DNA of 64,000 bases from Rhodoblastus sp963704565 (GTDB lineage: Bacteria; Pseudomonadota; Alphaproteobacteria; Rhizobiales; Beijerinckiaceae). Positions within the stretch are counted from its first letter, which is position 1, and the number at the start of each line of letters is the position of its first letter. The notes under the pieces were generated by a model. It did not search any database and was not told the DNA's origin. It saw only the letters and a list, made by a program, of their open reading frames with translations. Below are positions 55,314 through 64,000 of the stretch, piece by piece. A program made the position numbers and the translations under genes. The DNA is taken from positions 2,108,001-2,172,000 of the forward strand of contig OY969917.1 in the NCBI GenBank assembly GCA_963704565.1. Reading direction: 5' to 3'.

Positions 55314-55361
55314 CGAAAAGACGCTTGGATGAACGCCAATTTTCGCCTAAGCGTCTTTTCG
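55314..55361 (+). promoter_or_regulatory. Long hairpin in the leader of the NRAMP gene
   Basis: Perfect 13-bp inverted repeat CGAAAAGACGCTT (55314-55326) / AAGCGTCTTTTCG (55349-55361) with a 22-base loop, 73 bases before the ATG at 55435. No T run follows. It may be a regulatory RNA structure or an operator; its identity is unknown. It is not a recognisable match to a known riboswitch. Confidence 0.5.
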
Positions 55362-55434
55362 GCCTCAAGCCCTGCCGAATCGTCTCAACGGCCCCGACCA
55401 GTTCCGAACCCTCATCGCCGCGGGGAGCTTCGTC

Positions 55435-56703
55435 GTGAATCCACTTTCCAGGCTCTATTACAGCTTCCACAAAATGTGGAAATCGGTCCAGCTCTATCTG
55501 ATCCTTGCCGGCCCCGGCATTGTCGTGATGGTGGCCGACAACGATGCGGGCGGCATTACGACCTATGCGGCGACCGGCGCGAAATACGGCTTCAACCTGA
55601 TCTGGTTCCTGCTGATCCTGATTCCCGTCGCTTATTACGTGCAAGAAATGACGGTGCGGCTTGGCGCGGTCACCAAGCGCGGTCACGCCGAGGCGATTTT
55701 CGACGCCTTCGGCGCCTTCTGGGGCTGGTTCTCGCTCATCGATCTGATGATCGTCGACTGGTTGACGCTGGTGACCGAATTCGTCGGCATGACCGCCGCA
55801 TTGCACATCTTCGGCGTCCCACCCTGGCTGACAATTGTAGCGGTCTGCGTCCTGATGGGGATCATCGTCCTCAATGGCCGCTACTGGACCTGGGAAAAGA
55901 TCACCCTGCTGTTCTGCGCCCTGAACCTGATTTATATCCCGGGCGCCTTCATGGTGAACCCCTCCGTCCACGACATCCTGCGCAACGGCCTCATCCCCAA
56001 TTTCCCGGGCGGCTTCAATGGCATGTTGTTCTTCTATCTCATGGCGAACATCGGCACGACGATCGCGCCGTGGATGCTGTTCTTCCAGCAGAGCGCGGTC
56101 GTCGACAAGGGGATGCTGGAAAAGGACATCCCCTGGGGCAAGTTCGATACGTTCCTCGGGTCGATCCTGACCGTGGTGGTGGCGGTCTTCATTGTCATCG
56201 TCACCGGAACGGTCTTGCACGGCGTCGATATCGACAGCGCCTCCCAGGCCGCCGAGAGCCTGATGAAGACGAACCATTGGGTCGGCGCCTTCATGGCGAT
56301 CGGCCTGTTCGACGCCGGCCTCCTCGGCGCCATTTGCATTTCGCTCGCGAGCTCCTGGGCCTTCGGCGAAATCTTTGGCTGGGCGCATTCGCTCAACACC
56401 AAGATCAAGGAAGCGCCCTGGTTCTACGCCAGCTATTTCTTCACCCTGATCACCGCTGGTCTGGTGGTGCTCATCCCCGGCGCGCCGCTGGTGCTGATCA
56501 CCCTGTTCGTTCAAGTCGTCGCGGTGACGCTGCTGCCTTCCGCGCTGGTGTTCCTGATCCTGTTGCTCAACGACAAGGCGACGATGGGCGAGTATTGCAA
56601 TACGCCGTCGCAAAACATCATCGCCGGAGTCATTGTCGTGGTCATCGTCGTGCTTTCCACGCTCTATGGCGTCAGTACGCTGTTCCCCACCATGTTCCAA
56701 TGA
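55435..56703 (+). CDS. Divergent NRAMP-family divalent-metal transporter
   Basis: Inner-membrane transporter of 422 residues with about 11 membrane helices. The canonical TM1 motif DPGN is replaced by DNDAGG (35-40), and the TM6 motif MPH by APW (211-213). Those changes remove the soft methionine ligand that selects transition metals, so Mn/Fe transport is less likely and Mg-type transport, as in NRAMP-related magnesium transporters, is plausible. It is followed by a small membrane protein gene and an MgtE-N/CBS protein gene, closely spaced. Confidence 0.85.
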   Translation: MNPLSRLYYSFHKMWKSVQLYLILAGPGIVVMVADNDAGGITTYAATGAKYGFNLIWFLLILIPVAYYVQEMTVRLGAVTKRGHAEAIFDAFGAFWGWFSLIDLMIVDWLTLVTEFVGMTAALHIFGVPPWLTIVAVCVLMGIIVLNGRYWTWEKITLLFCALNLIYIPGAFMVNPSVHDILRNGLIPNFPGGFNGMLFFYLMANIGTTIAPWMLFFQQSAVVDKGMLEKDIPWGKFDTFLGSILTVVVAVFIVIVTGTVLHGVDIDSASQAAESLMKTNHWVGAFMAIGLFDAGLLGAICISLASSWAFGEIFGWAHSLNTKIKEAPWFYASYFFTLITAGLVVLIPGAPLVLITLFVQVVAVTLLPSALVFLILLLNDKATMGEYCNTPSQNIIAGVIVVVIVVLSTLYGVSTLFPTMFQ

Positions 56704-56716
56704 TCCGGAGGCGTTC

Positions 56717-56890
56717 ATGTCGTCGCAACTGAAGCGGTTTGCCGGAAAAATCCGAGAAATCAATCGACATTACGCGAAGCCGCGCATCCAGATGTCCGGT
56801 GCGGTGAAGTTCTCGCTCATGGCGCTTCGGGTCTATCTTTTGGTCCTCGTCGCGTTGCTCGTCTATAAATTCGTCCTGCTCGTCCGCTAA
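56717..56890 (+). CDS. Small single-helix membrane protein (57 residues)
   Basis: It starts with ATG at 56717 after GGAGG (56706-56710), 13 bases past the NRAMP stop. The basic N-terminus (LKRFAGKIREINRHYAKPR) precedes one membrane helix, about residues 32-55 (FSLMALRVYLLVLVALLVYK). It lies in the apparent transporter operon and could be a subunit or regulator. No family recognised; too short to be sure. Confidence 0.6.
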   Translation: MSSQLKRFAGKIREINRHYAKPRIQMSGAVKFSLMALRVYLLVLVALLVYKFVLLVR

Positions 56891-56901
56891 CGAGGTTCGC
56901 C

Positions 56902-58152
56902 ATGGTCGCCGTCCTGGAGCGGGAATTTTTCGTCAGCGAAATCCTCGGGCGCAAGGTCTTTTTCCGCAAGGAGCGGATCGGCCGCCTCAACGACGTCGTG
57001 ATTGTCGAGACGGGGGCCTTTCCCGAGGTCACCAATTTCATCGTCGAGCGACCTTTCGGCTATCCGTCGCTGCTGATCCCCTGGAGCAAGATCGCCCTGA
57101 TCTCCGCCACCGAGATCATCGTCGACGACAGCAACGTGTCGGCCTACCAGGCGGCTCCGCCAGAGGGCAGCATCCTTTTGAAGGATCATGTCCTGGACAA
57201 GAAAATCCTGGACATGGACGACCACGAGGTGGAGGTCGTTTATGACGTCAAGCTGGTGCTCGAGATTGACAAGCTTTACGCCAGCGAGGTCGATTTCAGC
57301 CATAATCGCCTGTTGCGTCGGCTCGGGCTGAAAAAACTCGCCAATTGGCTGGTGGAGCAGAACCCGGGCGAAAAATCGGTCTCCTGGATATATGTCCAGC
57401 CTTTGCCCGAAAAGATCGGCGCCTTCACCGGCAATGTGAAGCTCAGCGTGCTGAAAGACAATATTGGCGACATTCACCCTGTCGATCTCGCCGACATTCT
57501 CGAGGAATTAGACCAGCAGCAGCGCCTGGCTGTTTTCCATCAGCTTGAGCCGGAGCACGCTTCGGATACGTTGGAAGAGGTCGAGCCTCGCGTACAGCGC
57601 GAACTGATCGAGGCGCTCGACAACGAAAAGGCGGCCGACCTCATCGACCGCATGAGCCATGCCCAGGCCGCCGACGTGCTTGCGGCTCTCCCTGCGGACA
57701 AGGCCGACGAGCTTCTGCACCTCATCGATCCGGAGACGGCGCCCAAGGTTCAACAGCTGATCGATCAGCATGATGAGCATATCGGGCTTTACGCGAGCGA
57801 CAATTTCATCAAGCTGGCGCCGATCACCATCGCCAGGAACGTAATCGACGATTACCGCCATATGGCGCGCGACAAGGACGTCGTCATGTATGTCTATGTC
57901 GTCGACGCCAACGACCTTCTGCTCGGGGTCGTCGATATCCGCGAATTGATCATGGCGGGAAAGGACCAAACTCTCGCCGAGATCATGACGGAGAATGTCA
58001 TCAGCCTGCAAGAGGACGCAACGCTGAAAGACGCCCTCGACATGTTCGAGCGATACAGTTTCCGGGCTTTGCCGATCATCGACCAGGACGATCATGTTGT
58101 TGGCGTTGTATCCTTCAGGGATGTCAGGGGCATCACGCCAAGACTGAATTGA
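56902..58152 (+). CDS. Soluble MgtE-N/CBS protein with PRC-barrel-like N-terminus
   Basis: A 416-residue protein without membrane helices. The N-terminus resembles a PRC barrel (FFVSEILGRKVFFRKERIGR). Residues about 190-290 are the MgtE-N superhelix (HPVDLADILEELDQQQRLAV; ALPADKADELLHLI). Two CBS domains follow (IARNVIDDYRHMA; TLAEIMTENVISLQEDATLK; FSFR-like VVGVVSFRDV). In MgtE these sense Mg2+ and gate the pore; here the pore is missing. It lies in the apparent operon after the NRAMP and the small membrane protein. Confidence 0.85.
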   Translation: MVAVLEREFFVSEILGRKVFFRKERIGRLNDVVIVETGAFPEVTNFIVERPFGYPSLLIPWSKIALISATEIIVDDSNVSAYQAAPPEGSILLKDHVLDKKILDMDDHEVEVVYDVKLVLEIDKLYASEVDFSHNRLLRRLGLKKLANWLVEQNPGEKSVSWIYVQPLPEKIGAFTGNVKLSVLKDNIGDIHPVDLADILEELDQQQRLAVFHQLEPEHASDTLEEVEPRVQRELIEALDNEKAADLIDRMSHAQAADVLAALPADKADELLHLIDPETAPKVQQLIDQHDEHIGLYASDNFIKLAPITIARNVIDDYRHMARDKDVVMYVYVVDANDLLLGVVDIRELIMAGKDQTLAEIMTENVISLQEDATLKDALDMFERYSFRALPIIDQDDHVVGVVSFRDVRGITPRLN

Positions 58153-58540
58153 AAAAGCGCGGCATGGAATTGGCGAGAACGACATGAAACCGGGCAAGGC
58201 ATACAAGCTGGCCGCTCTCGCATCCGCTCATCGCGCCAAAGCGATTCAACTGCTTGAGATGGGCGACGGAGCAGGCGCCAAGCGGGAAGACATTGTCTAT
58301 CTCGATTGCCTTGGCCAGATTCCTAGCCTGTTGCGTCATCAGATCGGCAGTTTTTTTGAAGATTGTTTGCGGATCAAGCTTGACTCGACGCGGCGCGGAA
58401 ACTGAACGCTTCGCCATTATGAATGAAAGTTCGTCAAGGGCGGCCTCGCGCTCACTCGTCGAGCCTGCGGCAGGGCCGCTTCCGGGCCACGAGGAGACTG
58501 TCGGGGCAAAACGCGGATCTCGGTTGGGTCGAAGGCCATC
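58153..58540. other. Gap between the MgtE-N/CBS gene and rpoD
   Basis: About 390 bases. A 73-residue frame (58184-58405) starting with ATG lies here with no recognised motif and poor ribosome-binding support. Nothing else stands out. Confidence 0.4.
58184..58405 (+). CDS. Possible small ORF of unknown function
   Basis: Encodes 73 residues, MKPGKAYKLAALASAHRAKA onwards. No clear Shine-Dalgarno sequence. No recognised domain and no neighbouring partner on the same strand other than the MgtE-N/CBS gene 31 bases upstream. Could be a genuine short gene or chance. Confidence 0.25.
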   Translation: MKPGKAYKLAALASAHRAKAIQLLEMGDGAGAKREDIVYLDCLGQIPSLLRHQIGSFFEDCLRIKLDSTRRGN

Positions 58541-58572
58541 AAAAAAAAACCCGCGTCTTTCGGCGCGGGTTT
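58541..58572 (-). terminator. Intrinsic terminator after rpoD
   Basis: Perfect 9-bp stem AAACCCGCG (58547-58555) / CGCGGGTTT (58564-58572) with loop TCTTTCGG; on the minus strand it is followed by a run of T (58541-58549 as A on plus). It lies just past the rpoD stop. Confidence 0.85.
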
Positions 58573-58578
58573 ATTCGT

Positions 58579-60588
<2,010 letters not shown>

Positions 60589-60747
60589 GTCGACTCCAAA
60601 AAGCAAAATTGCGCCTGTAGCCCGTAGCGAATCAGCCGCCCCGGGGCAAGGTGCGCGGAAAATTTTAACGCCTGCCTAACCATGCCGTTCCGCCCCGGCG
60701 CTGGTCGTTGTCCCGGCATTTCCCCGACGCGCGCCGAGAAACGCGCG

Positions 60748-62631
60748 TCAAACCGCCTTGTCCTCCCGGCCGGAGCGCAGGCCGAAGCCCTCGATTGTCG
60801 CCTCGACGCCTTCCAGCGCGGACAATTGCGCTCTGATGTCGGCAAGAATCGCGTTATTGGCTTCGGAAGGATCCTGGGCAAGAAGCGTTTCGGCGCGCCT
60901 CAGTTCCTTATTTAGCTCGCCTTGCTTGCGATGCAAGGTCAGGGCCTGGCGCAGGCTGTAATCCGCGTCGTCCTCGTGCGCGTCGGGCCTGGCGCACCAC
61001 AATGTCGAAATTGTGACATCGCGCGCCAACGCCTCGATCTGGGCGCCGAATCCGCGCGCCGCGAGCAGATCGCGCAATTCATGCGGGCTATGGTCGGGCT
61101 CGGCCACGCCCAGAAGGGCGTCGCGCAGCCTGGCGCCGGCGGCGCCGACGAATTCGAGCCTGGAAATGTCCTCGGCATGGCGCGCGACCAGGCCCGGATG
61201 ATTGAGCAGCAAGGCCAGAATGAGATTTTCGCGCGGCGCCGACGCTTCCTTGGGCGCGGAGAACAGGCTGGTCCGCAAAAGCGCCGAACTGGCCGCCAGC
61301 GGCGCGCGCCCGGCGTCGCGATTGAACCGCCCGCCGCGTGAAAATCCGCCGGACGGCCGGTCCCGTCCGAACAATTGGTTGAGCCGCTCGCGCAGATCGT
61401 CGAAATAATGGCGGCGCAGGCTCTCGTCGGCGATCTGGCCCGCCGCTTCGCGCAGGCGGCGCTCCAGCCCGGCGCGGCGCTCCGGCGTGTCGAGCGGCTG
61501 GGCCTCGACCTCGCGCAAAAACAGCATTTCCACCAAAGGCTTGGCGGCGCCGAGCACCGATTGGACCGCTTCATGCCCCCCGGCGCGGGCGAGATCGTCC
61601 GGATCCTGGCCCTCGGGCAGAAGCGCGAAGCGCAGCGAGCGGCCGGGCGCGATCAGCGGCAGAGCGGTTTCGAGCGCGCGAAAGGCCGCCTTGCGCCCGG
61701 CGCGGTCGCCGTCGAAACAGAGAATCGGCTCCTCCGCCATTTTCCACAGCAATTCGCATTGTCCCGGCGTCAAGGCGGTGCCGAGCCCCGCCACCGCTTG
61801 GGGGAAGCCGGCGGCGTCGAGCGAAATCACGTCGACATAGCCCTCGACCGCCACCACGCTCCCGCGCTCGTGGGCCGCCTTGCGGGCGTTGTGGAGGTTG
61901 TAGAGACTGGCGCCCTTGTGAAACAGTTCGGTCTCGGCCGAATTCTTGTATTTCGGCTGGATATCCTTGGCCAAAGCCCGCCCGCCGAAGGCGATCACCC
62001 GTCCCGAGCGGTCGCAGATCGGAAACATCAGCCGGTCGCGGAAAAAATCGTAAGGGACCGCGATGTCCGGCCCATGGGTGAGCAGGCCCGCCTCGATCAT
62101 GGTCTCGGCGGAACAGCCCTTGCCGGCGAGATAATCGCGCAAGGCGAATTTTTCGCCCAGTGAAAAGCCGAGGCGGAATTTTTCGCGCGCCTTGTCGTCG
62201 AGGCCGCGCCCGGCGAGATAGGCCCGCGCCCGTGCCCCGGCGGGCGAACGCAATTGCCGCTCGAAGAAATCGGCGGCCATTTCCAGGGCTTCGAGCGCGG
62301 TGGCGCGGCGCCTTTCCTGGGCTTGCGCTTCCGGCGTCTCGACCGGCATGGCGAGGCCGGCCATGCCGGCGAGCTTTTCCACCGCCTCGGGGAAGCTCAA
62401 GCCCTGCGTCTCCATGACGAATCGGAAAATGTCGCCATTTTTCCCGGCGGAAAAATCGAAAAAGGCGCCCTTCTGGTCGTTCACGTGGAAAGAGGGCGTC
62501 TTTTCGGAATTGAAAGGCGACAGGCCCTTCCATTCGCGGCCCGCCTTTTTCAAACGCACGACCTGACCCGCGACTTCCGACATGGGAAGCCGCGCCCGGA
62601 TCTCATCGAGGAAGGACGGCGGAAATTTCAT
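60748..62631 (-). CDS. dnaG: DnaG, DNA primase with degenerate zinc-binding domain
   Basis: Primase of 627 residues that makes Okazaki primers. The TOPRIM core shows EGYVDVI and DGDRAGRKA. The N-terminal zinc-binding domain is present as GLSPFNSEKTPSFHV and FFDFSAGKNGD, but all four ligands of E. coli DnaG (Cys40, His43, Cys61, Cys64) correspond to Ser38, Asn41, Asp59 and Ala62. So zinc binding is unlikely. Similar loss is, as I recall, seen in other Rhizobiales primases. It lies upstream of rpoD. Confidence 0.95.
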   Translation of the reverse strand: MKFPPSFLDEIRARLPMSEVAGQVVRLKKAGREWKGLSPFNSEKTPSFHVNDQKGAFFDFSAGKNGDIFRFVMETQGLSFPEAVEKLAGMAGLAMPVETPEAQAQERRRATALEALEMAADFFERQLRSPAGARARAYLAGRGLDDKAREKFRLGFSLGEKFALRDYLAGKGCSAETMIEAGLLTHGPDIAVPYDFFRDRLMFPICDRSGRVIAFGGRALAKDIQPKYKNSAETELFHKGASLYNLHNARKAAHERGSVVAVEGYVDVISLDAAGFPQAVAGLGTALTPGQCELLWKMAEEPILCFDGDRAGRKAAFRALETALPLIAPGRSLRFALLPEGQDPDDLARAGGHEAVQSVLGAAKPLVEMLFLREVEAQPLDTPERRAGLERRLREAAGQIADESLRRHYFDDLRERLNQLFGRDRPSGGFSRGGRFNRDAGRAPLAASSALLRTSLFSAPKEASAPRENLILALLLNHPGLVARHAEDISRLEFVGAAGARLRDALLGVAEPDHSPHELRDLLAARGFGAQIEALARDVTISTLWCARPDAHEDDADYSLRQALTLHRKQGELNKELRRAETLLAQDPSEANNAILADIRAQLSALEGVEATIEGFGLRSGREDKAV

Positions 62632-62834
62632 GTTTTCCAGAACGCGGCGCGTTCAGAAGACATGGGGTTGCGCGTCCCGCCGCGCAATCCATGCGCCATC
62701 CTTGTCGCCGCTATCCACAGGCAAGCGGCCTCGCCTATCGTATTAACGCCGTCCAATCGCCATGTTCTGGACGCGCGAAGCGGAGACGGATAGACAAAGC
62801 GGCCAAAAGGCCGGGGATAACCACGAGAGTTTCG

Positions 62835-63656
62835 ATGCGCGCCTTGAATCGATTCGCGGAGATGAAACGCAAGGGCGAGAAAATCGCCGTGCTCACCGCC
62901 TATGACGCGCCGCAGGCGCGCGCGCAGGAGCAGGCGGGAATCGACGCGATTCTGGTCGGCGACAGCGTCGGCGTGAACATTCTCGGCTATTCCAGCGAGC
63001 GCGAGGTGACGCTCGCCGACATGGCGCATCACACCCGCGCCGCGCGGCGCGGCGCGCCCGACACCTTCATCATTGCCGACCTGCCCTTCGCCACTTACGA
63101 CACGCCGGAACAGGCGGCGGCCAGCGCCAAATTCCTGCAACAGGCAGGCGCCGACGCGGTCAAGTTCGAGGGCGCCTTTCCCGATCTGGTCCAGGTGCTG
63201 GGAACTTTGGGCATCCCCGTCTGCGGCCATCTCGGCTACGAGCCGCAACATTGCGAGCGGCGCGTCCACGGCAAGACCCTCGAAGAGGCGACGAAGATTT
63301 TCAGCGACGCCAAGGCGCTGGACGAGGCCGGCGTTTTCATGCTGGTGCTGGAGCTTGCGCCCGCCGAACTCGCCGCCGCGATTACTCGGGCGATCAAGGC
63401 CCCGACCATCGGCATCGGCGCCGGCCCCGCCACCGACGGCCAGGTCCTGGTCTTCCCGGACGTGCTGGGCTATGCGGAAAAGAATTTCCGCCACAACCGC
63501 CGCTATGCCGAAGTCGGCGCGACCATGCGCGCGTCGGCCGCGACCTATCTCAGCGAAGTGCGCGCCGGCCTGTTTCCGACGCTCGCCAATGGCTCGACCA
63601 TGCCCGCCGAGGTTCTGGCGCGTTTCGAGGCGGAAATCCTCGAAAGACGCGGGTGA
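62835..63656 (+). CDS. panB: PanB, ketopantoate hydroxymethyltransferase
   Basis: Transfers a hydroxymethyl group from methylene-THF to 2-ketoisovalerate in pantothenate synthesis. It is 273 residues. Family blocks are VGDSVGVNILGY, DLPFATYDTPEQA, VKFEGAF and IGIGAGPATDGQVLVF. ATG 62835 was chosen; the frame is open to 62691 but without family content. panC is not in the window. Confidence 0.95.
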   Translation: MRALNRFAEMKRKGEKIAVLTAYDAPQARAQEQAGIDAILVGDSVGVNILGYSSEREVTLADMAHHTRAARRGAPDTFIIADLPFATYDTPEQAAASAKFLQQAGADAVKFEGAFPDLVQVLGTLGIPVCGHLGYEPQHCERRVHGKTLEEATKIFSDAKALDEAGVFMLVLELAPAELAAAITRAIKAPTIGIGAGPATDGQVLVFPDVLGYAEKNFRHNRRYAEVGATMRASAATYLSEVRAGLFPTLANGSTMPAEVLARFEAEILERRG

Positions 63657-63692
63657 ACAAGCAGCTCGCGCCGGCAACGCCGTCGCCTGAGC

Positions 63693-64000
63693 CTATGCCG
63701 CGGAGACTTGTCGTCCGGTTTTGCCTCGTGACGTCGCCAGTTTGGTGGCGATGAAAATCGAGGCGAGCACAGTCAGGTAGACAATCAATTGCATGCCCGA
63801 AGGCTGATCCGCATAGCCGAAGAGCGTGTGGAGCACTCGGCCGGGCAGGCTATCGTCCGGCATGAGGGCCGACGTGTCCCATACGGTTCCGGACAGAATG
63901 GAGACATAGCCCGCCTGCTGCAGGAAGACCACGCATTGCGCCGCCATACCAGCGGCGAGAAAAGTGATGAGGGCGGTCGTCACCGCGAAAAGATAGCGGG
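63693..64000 (-). CDS. FTR1/EfeU-family iron permease, C-terminal part (cut by window edge)
   Basis: Open frame of about 100 residues running off the window. It matches the C-terminal end of FTR1-type permeases: FAVTTALITFLAAGMAAQ, VVFLQQAGYVSILSGTVWDT, and YADQPSGMQL near a last helix. The N-terminal REXXE metal motif would lie outside. The ORF start at 63983 is not real. Confidence 0.8.
   Translation of the reverse strand, partial: RYLFAVTTALITFLAAGMAAQCVVFLQQAGYVSILSGTVWDTSALMPDDSLPGRVLHTLFGYADQPSGMQLIVYLTVLASIFIATKLATSRGKTGRQVSAA

Overview
The window is G+C-rich chromosomal DNA from an alphaproteobacterium, most likely of the order Hyphomicrobiales (Rhizobiales). The case rests on the tol-pal block order, a CIRCE-controlled groESL operon, a 6S RNA just upstream of the folate cyclo-ligase gene, a serC leader next to serC-serA, a DnaG whose zinc ligands are gone, and palindromic intergenic repeats of the sort common in this order. 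Genus and species cannot be read from the sequence. Most of it is ordinary housekeeping DNA, with one accessory island at about 40.85-46.23 kb.

Layout. 0-7.2 kb: end of ybgC, then tolQ-tolR-tolA-tolB-pal, cpoB and tilS (envelope constriction and tRNA-Ile modification). 7.3-13.1 kb: ftsH, glmM, an RluD-type pseudouridine synthase facing out, and a BaiN/HI0933-type flavoprotein. 13.3-20.2 kb: a frameshifted secreted protein, serC-serA with a leader hairpin, accA, and a YafK-type L,D-transpeptidase. 20.3-23.1 kb: an IHF/HU protein and groES-groEL. 23.2-28 kb: a flippase, a YkuD L,D-transpeptidase, NnrU, L28, tRNA-Pro and a DUF3108 protein. 28.3-35.2 kb: a Suv3-like helicase, a tightly overlapping TerB/SDR/amidotransferase set with a frameshifted SDR, a higBA module whose toxin gene is split by a palindromic repeat, and a CAP lipoprotein. 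35.2-40.6 kb: an MscS channel, then epmB-epmA divergent from efp, the complete EF-P lysylation set.

40.85-46.23 kb is the island. A serine recombinase is translationally coupled to a large protein with a nucleoside-phosphorylase-like domain (frameshifted near its end), followed by an IS91-family element with a Y2 HUH transposase and a tyrosine recombinase. 46.4-55.1 kb returns to core genes on the minus strand (mtaB, dapF, leuB, yebC, ymdB, fthC, 6S RNA). 55.4-58.2 kb holds an apparent metal-transport operon: a divergent NRAMP, a 57-residue membrane protein and a soluble MgtE-N/CBS protein. 58.6-64 kb: rpoD-dnaG, panB, and the C-terminal end of an FTR1-type iron permease.

Three themes deserve attention. 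First, two families of palindromic repeats recur, and individual copies have altered genes: one splits higB, one supplies the N-terminus of fthC, and two abut stop codons. Second, three genes each need one inserted base to read through, so either decay or sequence error should be tested. Third, the recombinase/phosphorylase pair and the NRAMP/MgtE-N operon are the best candidates for little-described systems.
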